Origin: Planctomycetota bacterium
Lineage (GTDB): Bacteria; Planctomycetota; UBA1135
Reading direction: 5' to 3'
Assembly (NCBI GenBank): GCA_027020785.1
Contig: JALUVI010000156.1
Location: 1-37,041 of the forward strand
Length of the DNA: 37,041 nucleotides
Shown: one piece after another, positions 12,774 through 20,835 of the stretch
How positions within the stretch are numbered: position 1 is the first letter of the stretch
Layout: each line of letters starts with the position of its first letter
Program-made: the position numbers and the translations under genes
The notes under the pieces: model-generated
What the model saw: the letters and a program-made list of their open reading frames with translations, nothing else
Database searches by the model: none
Told to the model about the DNA's origin: nothing

Positions 12774-14827
12774 CACCGAAAGCGCCGCTCCGCAACTTCG
12801 GCATCCTCGCGCACGTCGATGCGGGGAAGACGACGCTGAGCGAGCGCATCCTCTTCCTCGCGGGGATCGAGCATCGCATGGGCGAGGTCCACGAGGGCAC
12901 CGCGGTCATGGACTGGGAAGAGGAGGAGCGGGCGCGCGGCATCACCATCGGCGCCGCCGTCACCCACCTGGAGTGGCGCGACCACCGGGTCCAGCTGGTG
13001 GACACGCCGGGACACGTGGACTTCACGGTGGAGGTCGAGCGCTGCCTGCGCGTCCTCGACGGTGCGGTGGTCCTGCTCGACGGAGTGGAAGGGGTGCAGC
13101 CGCAGACCGAGGCGGTGGTGCGTCGTGCCCGGGCCCACGGGCTGCCGCTCCTCGCGATGGTCAACAAGCTGGACCGGCCGGGCGCCGACTTCGCCGCCGC
13201 GCTCGAAGACCTGCAGGAGCGGATCCACCCGGGGGCGGTGGCGGTGCACTGGCCGCTCTACGATGCGGAAGGGACGTTCCTCGGCGTGGTGGACCTGGTG
13301 GCGGAGCGCGGGCTGGTCTTCCCCGAGGGTGAGGAGCGCTCGCCCCGCATCGTCGCGCCCCCGGACTCGGGCGAGATGGCGGCGGCCTGGCGCGAGGCCC
13401 GCGACCGGCTCTGTGCGCTCGCCGCCGAAGGCGATGCCGAGCTCGAGGCGCGTTGGGTGGAGTGCGGACGGTTGGAGGCCGACGTGTTGCACGCCGCGCT
13501 CGGGCGGGCGACGCGCGCCGGGCGGCTGGTCCCGGTGCTGGCCGGTTCTGCGCTGCGTCCTTCGGCCGCCGGTCCGGTGCTGGACGCGGTGGTGGACTGG
13601 TTGCCGGGGCCGGAGGAGCTGCCGCCGGTGGTCGGCGTCGACCCCGAGGGGGAGACGGTGGAGCGCGCCCCCCGGCCCGACGAGCCCTGCGCCGCGTTGG
13701 TCTTCAAGTATCGCCACGACCGCCACGGCGGGCTCCTCTACCTGCGCGTGTATGCGGGCGTCCTCGAGGAGGGACGCCCGCTGGTGGTGGCGCGTACCGG
13801 TGCCCGGGTGCGGCTGCGCCCGCTCTACCGCATGCATGCGGACCACCGCGAGCGCGCCGACCGCTTCGGGCCCGGCGCCATCGCGGCCACGCCGGGGGTG
13901 GGGGAGGTCAGGACGGGCGACACCCTGCACGAGCCGGGGGCCCCCATCGCGCTCGAACCGCCGTCGTTCCCAGCGCCGGTCCTGCGCCGCGGGGTCGAGG
14001 TGCGTGACCCGGCCGACCGCGCCCGCTTGGAGGAGGCGCTGCGGGCCCTGGAGCGGGAGGACCCGACCCTGCGCGCCGAGGGTGATGCCGACAGCGGCAG
14101 CTGGATCCTGGCCGGGATGGGCGAGCTCCACCTGGAGGTGGCGGCCCATCGGCTGGAGCGCGAGTTCGGGCTGGCGGTGCGGCTCGGCGAGCTGCGCGTG
14201 CAGCACCTCGAGTCGGTGGCCGCGCCCTGCCGCGGCATGGGACGGGCCGAGACCCTGGGCGAGCGGCCGCAACGGCTGGAGCTGGACCTGGAGCTGGCCC
14301 CGCTCGAGCCGGGCGCCCCGAATCGGCTCGAGGCCACGGCCGCGGCCCTGGAGGTCCTGGGCCCCGAGGCCGCGGCGGAGCTGCGGGAGGAGCGGACGGC
14401 GCGGCAGCTCCACGGCGCCCACGGGCATCCCGCGGCCGGTCTTCGGATCCGGGTGGTCGGCGCCCGCCTCGAGCCGGCCTCCGGGACCGCCACCGGGGCC
14501 CTTTGCGTGGGGGCGCTCCAGGACGGGGTGCGGCGCGCCCTGGCGGAGTCCGGTGTGCTGCTGGAGCCGATGGCCGAGGTCGAGGTGGTCGCCCCCCAGG
14601 AGCACGTGTCGGCCGTGCTCGCCGACCTGCAGCAGCGCCGCGCCGACATCCGGGCCCTGGACATGGCCGGCCAGGACCGGCAGCGGGTCCGGGCGCGCGT
14701 TCCGTTCGCCCGCCTGCTGTCCTATCCGACGGCCCTGCGGTCCCTGACCCGGGGGCAGGCCGCCGCCGACGTCCGCCCCGGGGGCTTCCGGGCCCGGAGC
14801 GCGGATTCCGGGGCCGGAGGGCCTTGA
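12770..14827 (+). CDS. Divergent EF-G-like translational GTPase
   Basis: This 685-residue protein has EF-G architecture. The GTPase motifs are complete: G1 'AHVDAGKTT' (14-22), G2 'RGITI' (56-60), G3 'DTPGHVDF' (78-85), G4 'NKLD' (132-135). An EF-G type G' insert, domain II ('RMHADHRE') and domain III ('GMGELHLEV') follow. Domain IV is highly divergent: the 'GGRGQYG' block is gone, and the tip loop that normally reads H..DS is replaced by 'LEPASGT' (567-573). The 'APQEHVSAV' start of domain V resembles ribosomal-protection proteins. It occupies the fusA slot but is unlikely to be the main translocase; recycling, rescue or a specialised role is more plausible. It is coupled to the Tsr3-like gene by ATGA. 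Confidence 0.85.
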   Translation: MTPKAPLRNFGILAHVDAGKTTLSERILFLAGIEHRMGEVHEGTAVMDWEEEERARGITIGAAVTHLEWRDHRVQLVDTPGHVDFTVEVERCLRVLDGAVVLLDGVEGVQPQTEAVVRRARAHGLPLLAMVNKLDRPGADFAAALEDLQERIHPGAVAVHWPLYDAEGTFLGVVDLVAERGLVFPEGEERSPRIVAPPDSGEMAAAWREARDRLCALAAEGDAELEARWVECGRLEADVLHAALGRATRAGRLVPVLAGSALRPSAAGPVLDAVVDWLPGPEELPPVVGVDPEGETVERAPRPDEPCAALVFKYRHDRHGGLLYLRVYAGVLEEGRPLVVARTGARVRLRPLYRMHADHRERADRFGPGAIAATPGVGEVRTGDTLHEPGAPIALEPPSFPAPVLRRGVEVRDPADRARLEEALRALEREDPTLRAEGDADSGSWILAGMGELHLEVAAHRLEREFGLAVRLGELRVQHLESVAAPCRGMGRAETLGERPQRLELDLELAPLEPGAPNRLEATAAALEVLGPEAAAELREERTARQLHGAHGHPAAGLRIRVVGARLEPASGTATGALCVGALQDGVRRALAESGVLLEPMAEVEVVAPQEHVSAVLADLQQRRADIRALDMAGQDRQRVRARVPFARLLSYPTALRSLTRGQAAADVRPGGFRARSADSGAGGP

Positions 14828-14851
14828 CCGCCCCGTCAGGGTGCGTAGAAT
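14824..14851 (+). promoter_or_regulatory. Promoter for the S10 operon (TTGACC-N16-TAGAAT)
   Basis: TTGACC (14824-14829) and TAGAAT (14846-14851) are separated by 16 nt, exactly as in the promoter before rpsL. The -35 again overlaps the stop codon (TGA 14825-14827) of the preceding gene. The predicted start is near 14858, giving a leader of about 125 nt before rpsJ, the longest in the window. Confidence 0.75.
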
Positions 14852-14856
14852 GTGCG

Positions 14857-14982
14857 CCCCTTTTCGGGGTCAGCCCCGGTGGAATCCGGACCGATCCCGT
14901 CGTCGTCCCCCCGCGCCTTACGGCCGGCCCCGGGACCGCGGCGGCAGGATGGAGGAAGCCGGGGCTGGAAGTGTTCGCAACG
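14857..14982 (+). promoter_or_regulatory. Structured leader of the S10 operon
   Basis: The leader contains mutually exclusive pairings. GGGG (14866-14869) can pair with CCCC upstream (14857-14860, loop TTTTC) or with CCCC downstream (14874-14877, loop TCAG). In addition CAGCCCCGG (14871-14879) is perfectly complementary to CCGGGGCTG (14959-14967), which lies just after GGAGGA (14951-14956) and just before rpsJ. Such switching could control rpsJ translation. In E. coli the S10 leader is bound by L4; whether L4 acts here is unknown. Confidence 0.5.
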
Positions 14983-15288
14983 ATGGCATCCCGCATCCAA
15001 ATCCGGCTCGAGGCCTACGATCACGAAGCGATCGACCAGGCCACCGAGAGCATCATCGAGGCCGCACGCCTGACCGGCGTGAAGGTCTCGGGCCCGATCC
15101 CGCTGCCGACGCGCATCGAGCGCTACACGGTGTTGCGTTCGCCGCACATCGACAAGAACGCGCGCGAGCAGTTCGAGATCCGGACCCACAAGCGTCTCAT
15201 GTACCTCCTCGAGCCGACCCCGCAGACCATCGACGCCCTCAACCGGTTGGTGCTCTCGGCCGGCGTCGACGTCCGCATCAAGGTCTAG
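14983..15288 (+). CDS. rpsJ: 30S ribosomal protein S10 (NusE)
   Basis: S10 is a 30S head protein that also acts as NusE, linking NusG to the ribosome. It has 101 residues from ATG 14983. The family core '[17 protein letters not shown]', '[19 protein letters not shown]' and the C-terminal '[16 protein letters not shown]' are intact. GTG 14971 is in frame, adds four residues and is closer to the purine-rich stretch, so it cannot be excluded; ATG is preferred because it gives the usual N-terminus. A 97-nt gap with a hairpin separates it from rplC. Confidence 0.96.
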   Translation: MASRIQIRLEAYDHEAIDQATESIIEAARLTGVKVSGPIPLPTRIERYTVLRSPHIDKNAREQFEIRTHKRLMYLLEPTPQTIDALNRLVLSAGVDVRIKV

Positions 15289-15327
15289 GGCCTGCCGCCG
15301 AGCGAAGACCGTTCCCTCCTCCCGCAA

Positions 15328-15346
15328 GTTCCCCGTCACGGGGAAC
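15328..15346 (+). promoter_or_regulatory. Hairpin between rpsJ and rplC
   Basis: GTTCCCC (15328-15334), loop GTCAC and GGGGAAC (15340-15346) form a perfect 7-bp stem. No T-run follows. It sits 40 nt after the rpsJ stop and 39 nt before the rplC start, in one of the few long gaps of the S10 cluster, so processing or attenuation is possible. Confidence 0.45.
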
Positions 15347-15385
15347 CGCTGCGACCGTTCCCGACCTGGAAACCGGGAGAAACCG

Positions 15386-16030
15386 ATGACCGAAATCAAG
15401 TTCCTGCTGGCGCGCAAGAAGGGCATGACCCAGTTCTTCCGCGAAGACGGCACCGTCGTTCCCGTGACGGTGCTGGAGGCCGGCCCGTGCACCGTGACCG
15501 CGGTGCGGACCCCCGAGCGGGACGGCTACTCGGCCGTCCAGATCGGCTTCGTGCCGGCCAAGGCCAAGCACGTGGCCAAGCCGCAGCGGGTCGCCTTCGA
15601 GAAGAACGGCACCCAGGCGTTTCGGGTGCTGCGGGAGTTCCGCGTCCCCGATGCTTCCCAGTACGAGGTCGGCACCGAGTTCCGGGCCGACCTCTTCGAG
15701 TCGGGGGACGTCGTGGACGTCACCGGTCGGAGCAAGGGGCGTGGTTTCGCAGGCACCATCAAGGCGCACGGCTTCTCCCGCGGCCCCGAGAGCCACGGCT
15801 CGATGAACGTGCGAGCTCCGGGCGCGATCGGTCAGTGCGCCGACCCGGCGCGGGTGTTCAAGGGGCAGCGCATGGCGCGCCACTTCGGCAACGAGCGGCG
15901 GACCGTCAAGAACCTCGTCGTCGAGGGTGTGGACCCCGAACGCGGCCTGCTCCTGGTCCGGGGCGGCGTGCCCGGCCCGCCGAACGGCATCCTCCAGATC
16001 CGCAGCGCCAAGACGGCCCCGGTGAAGTGA
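15386..16030 (+). CDS. rplC: 50S ribosomal protein L3
   Basis: L3 starts 50S assembly and reaches close to the peptidyl-transferase centre. It has 214 residues. The basic finger carries 'GRGFAGTIKAHGF' and 'GAIGQCADPARVFKGQRM'. Gln150, the residue methylated by PrmB in E. coli, is kept, although the following residues (CAD) differ from the usual NQT. The start ATG 15386 follows a GGGAGA stretch at 15374-15379. rplD begins 2 nt after its stop. Confidence 0.97.
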   Translation: MTEIKFLLARKKGMTQFFREDGTVVPVTVLEAGPCTVTAVRTPERDGYSAVQIGFVPAKAKHVAKPQRVAFEKNGTQAFRVLREFRVPDASQYEVGTEFRADLFESGDVVDVTGRSKGRGFAGTIKAHGFSRGPESHGSMNVRAPGAIGQCADPARVFKGQRMARHFGNERRTVKNLVVEGVDPERGLLLVRGGVPGPPNGILQIRSAKTAPVK

Positions 16031-16032
16031 CC

Positions 16033-16668
16033 ATGGAGAACGTCCCCACCTACGATGCGGCCAGCGGCGCCGCCGGAGAGCGGGCCCTCGGGGCCGAGCT
16101 CGGCACCCCTCTGTACCGGACCCTGAAGGACGCCATCGTCCAGTACCAGGCCAACCGGCGCCAGGGTGACGCCCATACCAAGACCCGAGGTGAGGTCGCC
16201 GGGCACACCAAGAAGCCGTGGCGGCAGAAGAAGACCGGGCGCGCCCGCGCCGGCGACCGGCGCAGCCCCCTATGGGTCGGCGGCGGCACCACCTTCGGGC
16301 CGCGCAACGACCGGCGCTGGCACTACCACCTGCCGCGCAAGCAGCGCCTCGTCGCGCTGAAGAGCGCTCTCGCCGGGAAACTCGGCGACGGCGAGGTCCG
16401 CGAGGTCCTGAACCTGCGCTTCGAGGCGCCTTCCGCCAAACAGGCCCGCGCCGTGCTGGCGGCCTGCGCCGAGGGCGGCAGCGCGCTGGTGCTGACGGCG
16501 GAGTACGACCCGGTGGTGTGGAAGAGCTTCCGCAACTTCCCGCGGGTCCAGGTCCGCACCGCGGCCGAGGCCAACGCCTACGACCTGCTGGCGCACAAGT
16601 GGCTGCTGTGCCAGGAAGGGGCGCTCGACGTCCTGCTCCAGAGGATCGGAACCACCGTGGAGGCCTGA
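16033..16668 (+). CDS. rplD: 50S ribosomal protein L4
   Basis: L4 lines the exit tunnel and in E. coli represses the S10 operon. It has 211 residues from ATG 16033. The tunnel loop includes '[21 protein letters not shown]' in a form trimmed here to its recognisable core, '[21 protein letters not shown]'. The C-terminal globular domain ('[18 protein letters not shown]') is standard. No strong Shine-Dalgarno sequence is seen; with a 2-nt gap from rplC it is probably coupled. Confidence 0.96.
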   Translation: MENVPTYDAASGAAGERALGAELGTPLYRTLKDAIVQYQANRRQGDAHTKTRGEVAGHTKKPWRQKKTGRARAGDRRSPLWVGGGTTFGPRNDRRWHYHLPRKQRLVALKSALAGKLGDGEVREVLNLRFEAPSAKQARAVLAACAEGGSALVLTAEYDPVVWKSFRNFPRVQVRTAAEANAYDLLAHKWLLCQEGALDVLLQRIGTTVEA

Positions 16669-16669
16669 C

Positions 16670-16957
16670 ATGCAGAAGACCGAAGCCCACGCGATCGTGC
16701 TCAAGCCGGTGCTGACCGAGAAGTCCACCTGGGAGCAGGAGAACCGCAACCTCTACCGATTCGAGGTCGCCGGAGGCGCCAACAAGGTCGAGATCAAGCG
16801 CGCCGTCGAGCTGTTGTTCGACGTGGACGTGCTCCAGGTCAACACCTTGATCCGCCCCGGGAAGCTGCGCCGCCGCGGCGCCCGCTACCACCAGACCCCG
16901 CCCCGCAAGATCGCCCTGGTGCGCCTTGCCGAAGACCAGAAGATCGAACTGCTCTAG
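16670..16957 (+). CDS. rplW: 50S ribosomal protein L23
   Basis: L23 sits at the tunnel exit, where trigger factor and SRP dock. It has 95 residues. 'IVLKPVLTEKST' is the N-terminal family signature, followed by 'YRFEVAGGANKVEIKRAVELLF'-type core (kept in order: strand, helix, 'DVDVLQVNT'). The internal loop is 'RPGKLRRRGARYHQTP'. The start is 1 nt after the rplD stop. Confidence 0.96.
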   Translation: MQKTEAHAIVLKPVLTEKSTWEQENRNLYRFEVAGGANKVEIKRAVELLFDVDVLQVNTLIRPGKLRRRGARYHQTPPRKIALVRLAEDQKIELL

Positions 16958-16969
16958 GAGGCATCGGAG

Positions 16970-17803
16970 ATGGGCATCAAGTACTACAAACCGACTTCGC
17001 CCGGACGGCGCGGGGCCTCGGTCCTGGACCGCAAGGAGGTGACCCGGCAGACCCCGGAGCGCAGCCTGCTGGCGCCGCTCAAGAAGACCGGCGGCCGCAA
17101 CAACCAGGGGCGGGTCACGGCGCGGCACAAGGGCGGCGGACACAAGCGCCGCTACCGCATCATCGACTTCAAGCGCGACAAGGACGGCGTGCCGGCGAAG
17201 GTCGCCCACATCGAGTACGACCCGAACCGGACCTCGTACATCGCACTGCTGCACTACGCCGACGGCGAGAAGCGCTACATCCTGTGTCCCAAGGGGCTGG
17301 AGCAGGGCGACGTCGTCGAGAGTGGTCCCGGCGCCGAGCCGCGGGTCGGCAACGCGATGCCGCTCGGCGACATCCCGCTCGGCATGGAGGTGCATGCGGT
17401 CGAGCTGCGGCCCGGACAGGGCGCCAAGATGGTGCGCGCAGCCGGCGCTTCGGCGCGGCTGGCGGCCCGCGAGGGCGACTACGCGTTGCTGGCGCTGCCG
17501 AGCGGCGAGCTCCGGAGGGTCCACGTCCGTTGCCGGGCCACCATCGGTGAGGTCGGCAACTCGGACCACCAGAACGTGCGGCTCGGCAAGGCCGGCCGCA
17601 TGCGGTGGCGCGGCGTGCGGCCGACCGTGCGCGGCGTCGCGATGTACCCCGCCGCCCACCCGCACGGGGGCGGTGAGGGTCGCACCAAGGGCAAGCACCC
17701 CGTCAGCAAGTGGGGCAAGCCGGCGCGCGGTCCCAAGACCCGCAAGAAGAACAAGCCGACCGACGTGTTCATCGTGCGTCGTCGCAAGACCAAGAAGAGG
17801 TAG
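16970..17803 (+). CDS. rplB: 50S ribosomal protein L2
   Basis: L2 is essential for subunit association and for organising the peptidyl-transferase centre. It has 277 residues. '[19 protein letters not shown]', 'EYDPNR' and 'GEVGN' are conserved. In the catalytic-centre loop the usual MNPVDHPHGGG reads [11 protein letters not shown]: His230 (E. coli His229) is kept, but Tyr226 replaces Asn and Ala229 replaces the near-universal Asp228. A strong Shine-Dalgarno sequence (AGGAGG, 16956-16961) precedes the ATG, overlapping the rplW stop. Confidence 0.97.
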   Translation: MGIKYYKPTSPGRRGASVLDRKEVTRQTPERSLLAPLKKTGGRNNQGRVTARHKGGGHKRRYRIIDFKRDKDGVPAKVAHIEYDPNRTSYIALLHYADGEKRYILCPKGLEQGDVVESGPGAEPRVGNAMPLGDIPLGMEVHAVELRPGQGAKMVRAAGASARLAAREGDYALLALPSGELRRVHVRCRATIGEVGNSDHQNVRLGKAGRMRWRGVRPTVRGVAMYPAAHPHGGGEGRTKGKHPVSKWGKPARGPKTRKKNKPTDVFIVRRRKTKKR

Positions 17804-17811
17804 GGCACGAC

Positions 17812-18072
17812 ATGAGCCGCAGCATCCGCAAGGGTCCCTGGATCGACGACCGTCTGGAGCGGAAGGTCCAGAAGGCCAAGGCTTCGGGGGATCGCAAGCC
17901 GATCCAGACCTGGGCCCGGGCTTCGACCATCACCCCCGACTACGTCGGGATGACCTTCATGGTCCACAACGGCAAGACCTTCCTCAAGGTCTTCGTGACC
18001 GAGGACATGGTGGGCCATCGCATGGGCGAGTTCGCTCCGACGCGAACCTTCCGGGGCCACGACAAGAAGTAG
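17812..18072 (+). CDS. rpsS: 30S ribosomal protein S19
   Basis: S19 lies in the 30S head and contacts S13 and the A-site finger of the 50S. It has 86 residues from ATG 17812. '[12 protein letters not shown]', '[18 protein letters not shown]' and '[16 protein letters not shown]' are family signatures. It follows rplB by 8 nt and precedes rplV by 6 nt in the standard S10 order. Confidence 0.97.
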   Translation: MSRSIRKGPWIDDRLERKVQKAKASGDRKPIQTWARASTITPDYVGMTFMVHNGKTFLKVFVTEDMVGHRMGEFAPTRTFRGHDKK

Positions 18073-18078
18073 GTCGCC

Positions 18079-18429
18079 ATGGAATTCCGCGCTTCCCACC
18101 GCTACGCCCACATCTCCGCCTTCAAGGCCCGTTCGGCGGCGACCTTGATCCGGGGGCTGGACGTCAATCGTGCCCTGGTCCTGCTGGAGCACGACCCGAC
18201 GCGGGGCGCCGCCTTCCTCAAGAAGGTGCTGCGTTCCGCCATCGCCAACGCGAGCCAGGACGAGAACGTGGACCCCAACCGCCTGTACGTCAAGGACGTG
18301 CGGGTGGACGAGGGGCCGTTGATCCACGGCCGGCCGCGTTTCCGTCCTGGGCCGATGGGGCGGGCCATGCCCCTCCGGCGCCGTACCTCTCACTTCCACG
18401 TCGCGGTCGCACCGCGGGAGAACGCCTGA
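18079..18429 (+). CDS. rplV: 50S ribosomal protein L22
   Basis: L22 lines the exit tunnel opposite L4. It has 116 residues. The globular domain ('RASHRYAHISAFKARSAATLI') and the tunnel hairpin ('VDEGPLIHGRPRFRPGPMGR' region, then 'RRRTSHFHV') are recognisable. The hairpin tip differs in detail from E. coli but has normal length. rpsC begins 1 nt after the stop. Confidence 0.95.
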   Translation: MEFRASHRYAHISAFKARSAATLIRGLDVNRALVLLEHDPTRGAAFLKKVLRSAIANASQDENVDPNRLYVKDVRVDEGPLIHGRPRFRPGPMGRAMPLRRRTSHFHVAVAPRENA

Positions 18430-18430
18430 C

Positions 18431-19063
18431 ATGGGACAGAAGATCCATCCCATCGGATTCCGCGTGGGCATCAGCGAGCCGTGGCGGTCGCGCTGGTTCG
18501 CCCGCGGCAGGGACTTTTCCGACAACGTCCTCATGGACTTCCGGGTCCGTGAGCTGATCCGGAAGCGCTTCCGCAAGGGGGTGATCTCGCGGATCGACAT
18601 CCAGCAGCGCGGCGGCCGCCTGACGGTCATGATCCAGGCGACGCGCAAGGGCGAAGTCATCGGGCGCGGTTACGCGACCCGTGACCAGCTGGTCTCGGAC
18701 CTCGAGAAACTGACCGGCTTGGAGGTCAAGCTGGACATCCAGGAGGTCCGCCACTGGGACCTGGACGCCCAGACCGTGGCCGAGAACCTGGCAGGCGCCA
18801 TCGAGCGTCGGGTCTCGCCGCGGCACCAGATGAAGCGCATCGTCGAGAACGCGATGAACGCCGGCGCCCAGGGCATCAAGGTCCAGGTCAGCGGACGGAT
18901 CGACGGCAAGGAGATGAGCCGGACCCTGGTCCAGCGACAGGGGCGGGTGCCGCTCCAGACGCTGACCGCGATCGTGGACTACGGTTTCAGCGAGGCCCAC
19001 ACCACCTATGGCGTGCTCGGCGTCAAGGTCTGGATCTTCACCGGAGAGTCGACGCGTTTCTAG
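18431..19063 (+). CDS. rpsC: 30S ribosomal protein S3
   Basis: S3 forms part of the mRNA entry site and contributes to mRNA unwinding. It has 210 residues. 'MGQKIHPIGFRVG' opens the protein and 'SEAHTTYGVLGVKVWIF' closes the S3 domain. In the KH domain the GXXG loop, usually G-K-K-G, reads G78-R79-G80-Y81, so the final glycine is lost. The helicase residues Arg131 and Lys135 are kept, while residue 132 is His instead of Arg. It starts 1 nt after rplV. Confidence 0.97.
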   Translation: MGQKIHPIGFRVGISEPWRSRWFARGRDFSDNVLMDFRVRELIRKRFRKGVISRIDIQQRGGRLTVMIQATRKGEVIGRGYATRDQLVSDLEKLTGLEVKLDIQEVRHWDLDAQTVAENLAGAIERRVSPRHQMKRIVENAMNAGAQGIKVQVSGRIDGKEMSRTLVQRQGRVPLQTLTAIVDYGFSEAHTTYGVLGVKVWIFTGESTRF

Positions 19064-19075
19064 GGAGGTCATGCC

Positions 19076-19597
19076 ATGTTGATGCCGAAGAGGACCAAGT
19101 ACCGCAAGCCGCAGCGCGGCAAGCTGAAGGGCACCTATGCCTGCCACAAGCCGGACGGCAAGGGCGTGGCCGGTCGCAACCTGCACCGCAAGGGGATCAA
19201 GTACTCCAAGAAGCGCCTGACCCGCGAGGTCGCCAGCCGCGGCAACCGGGTCGCCTTCGGCGACTTCGGCCTCCAGGCGTTGGAGTGGTGCTGGTTGTCG
19301 GCGCGCACCATCGAGGCCGGCCGCGTCGCGGCCAGCCGGGCCGCCGGCGAAGGGCGCGTCTACATCCGCGTGTTCCCGCACAAGGCGGTGACGCGGAAGC
19401 CGCAGGAAGTGCGGATGGGCTCGGGCAAGGGCGACGTCGACCGTTGGGTCGCCGTGGTGCGCCCCGGGACCATCATCTACGAGCTCGGCGGAGTGGACGA
19501 GAAGGTGGCGCGTCGCGCCTTCAACCGCGTGGCCCACAAGATGCCGGTCCGTTGCCGTCTGGTGGAGCGGAAGGAAGTCAAGGAGTTGAAGGCATGA
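19076..19597 (+). CDS. rplP: 50S ribosomal protein L16 with N-terminal-domain insertion
   Basis: L16 sits beside the A-site tRNA elbow and is needed for the final maturation of the peptidyl-transferase centre. It has 173 residues instead of about 136-144. The start 'MLMPKRTKYRKPQRGK' and the core from 'RVAFGDFGLQALE' on are standard, but about 33 extra residues (about 21-54, basic, including 'CHKPDGKGVAGRNLHRKG') separate them. There is no frameshift or stop. AGGGAGG at about 19062-19068 is the ribosome-binding site. The stop overlaps rpmC. Confidence 0.95.
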   Translation: MLMPKRTKYRKPQRGKLKGTYACHKPDGKGVAGRNLHRKGIKYSKKRLTREVASRGNRVAFGDFGLQALEWCWLSARTIEAGRVAASRAAGEGRVYIRVFPHKAVTRKPQEVRMGSGKGDVDRWVAVVRPGTIIYELGGVDEKVARRAFNRVAHKMPVRCRLVERKEVKELKA

Positions 19598-19812
19598 AGG
19601 CCGCAGAGATCCGAGGCATGCAGGACGACGAGATCCTGTTCGAGTTGGAGAAGCTCCAGGAGGAGTTGTTCCAGATGAGGTTCCGATCCCTCACCGAGGG
19701 CAATCCGGACCCGGCGAAGATCCGTCGCACGCGGCGGGACATCGCGCGACTGAAGACCATCCTCAACGAGCGCCGCGGCGCGGCGCAGGGTGGCGAGACC
19801 CAGGAGGCTTGA
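19594..19812 (+). CDS. rpmC: 50S ribosomal protein L29
   Basis: L29 is a small helical-hairpin protein at the tunnel exit near L23. It has 72 residues from ATG 19594, which overlaps the rplP stop (ATGA). The pattern '[20 protein letters not shown]' followed by '[19 protein letters not shown]' is typical of the two helices. ATG 19618 is in frame but would remove part of the first helix. Confidence 0.93.
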   Translation: MKAAEIRGMQDDEILFELEKLQEELFQMRFRSLTEGNPDPAKIRRTRRDIARLKTILNERRGAAQGGETQEA

Positions 19813-19813
19813 G

Positions 19814-20125
19814 ATGACGAGCGAGAGCCAGAACGCCACGAACGCAGCCGCCAACGCAGCGACCCAGGGGGAGCGCAGCGTGCGCAAGACCCTCCAGGGC
19901 AAGGTCGTCTCCGACGCCATGGACAAGACCATCACGGTCGAGGTGGAGCGTCTGAAGCGGCATCCCCTGTACCACAAGACCATCCGCACCCGGCGCAAGT
20001 TCCACGCCCACGACCAGGCCAACGAGGCCAAGGTCGGCGACGTGGTCGAGATCATGGCGACCCGGCCCTTGAGCAAGCTCAAGCGTTGGCGTCTGGTCAA
20101 GATCGTGCGCAAGGCCCCCCAGTAG
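19814..20125 (+). CDS. rpsQ: 30S ribosomal protein S17 with N-terminal extension
   Basis: S17 binds helices 7 and 11 of 16S rRNA early in 30S assembly. It has 103 residues. The usual S17 starts near '[19 protein letters not shown]'; here about 23 residues rich in Asn, Ala, Thr and Gln precede it. The start is set at ATG 19814 because CAGGAGG (19801-19807) lies 6 nt upstream. A start further downstream has no good signal. It follows rpmC by 1 nt. Confidence 0.95.
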   Translation: MTSESQNATNAAANAATQGERSVRKTLQGKVVSDAMDKTITVEVERLKRHPLYHKTIRTRRKFHAHDQANEAKVGDVVEIMATRPLSKLKRWRLVKIVRKAPQ

Positions 20126-20150
20126 TCAGGACACCGAGGAGGAACCAGCC

Positions 20151-20519
20151 ATGATCCAAATGCAGACCCGACTCACGGTCGCCGACAACAGCGGCGCCAA
20201 GGAGGTGATGTGCATCAAGGTGCTCGGCGGCAGCGGCCGCCGCTTCGCCAGCGTGGGCGACGTGGTCGTGGCTTCGGTCAAGAAGGCCGTGCCCGGCTCC
20301 GACGTCAAGACCGGCGACGTCGTCAAGGGGGTGATCATCCGCACCCGGCAGCCCTTCCGCCGCAAGGACGGGAGCTACGTGCGCTTCGACGGCAACGCTC
20401 TCTGCCTGGTGGACAACGACGGCAACCCGCGCGGCACCCGCATCTTCGGAGCGGTGGCGCGTGAGCTGCGCGAGAAGAACTTCATGAAGATCGTCTCCCT
20501 CGCCCAGGAGGTCGTGTGA
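20151..20519 (+). CDS. rplN: 50S ribosomal protein L14
   Basis: L14 lies at the subunit interface and is the docking site for the silencing factor RsfS. It has 122 residues, the usual length. '[19 protein letters not shown]', '[20 protein letters not shown]' and '[13 protein letters not shown]' are conserved. GAGGAGGA (20137-20144) gives a clear Shine-Dalgarno sequence. The following rplX start lies 2 nt after the stop. Confidence 0.97.
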   Translation: MIQMQTRLTVADNSGAKEVMCIKVLGGSGRRFASVGDVVVASVKKAVPGSDVKTGDVVKGVIIRTRQPFRRKDGSYVRFDGNALCLVDNDGNPRGTRIFGAVARELREKNFMKIVSLAQEVV

Positions 20520-20521
20520 CC

Positions 20522-20833
20522 ATGATGAAGATCCGCAAGGACGACGAGGTCCAGGTCATTGCGGGCAACGACCGCGGCAAGCGCGGACGTGTGCTCAAGG
20601 TGCTGCCCCGTGAGCAGAGGGTCATCGTCGAGGGCGTCAACGTCCGCGTCATGAACCTGCGTCGGACCCAGAACAACCCGGAGGGTGGGCGCGTCGAGCG
20701 CGAGATGCCCATCCACGTCTCCAACGTACTCCTCTGGAGCGACAAGGCCGGGCGCGGTGTGCGCGTCCGCCTCGTCGAAGACAACGGCAAGAAGGTTCGC
20801 GTCGGCGTGCCGTGCGGAACCCGCTTCGATTGA
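20522..20833 (+). CDS. rplX: 50S ribosomal protein L24
   Basis: L24 is an assembly initiator for the 50S subunit. It has 103 residues from ATG 20522. The KOW motif '[19 protein letters not shown]' and 'VIVEGVNVR' are clear. Three in-frame starts compete: GTG 20516 (overlapping the rplN stop), ATG 20522 and ATG 20525. AGGAGG at 20506-20511 is best spaced for 20522. The gene ends 2 nt before rplE. Confidence 0.94.
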   Translation: MMKIRKDDEVQVIAGNDRGKRGRVLKVLPREQRVIVEGVNVRVMNLRRTQNNPEGGRVEREMPIHVSNVLLWSDKAGRGVRVRLVEDNGKKVRVGVPCGTRFD

Positions 20834-20835
20834 CC

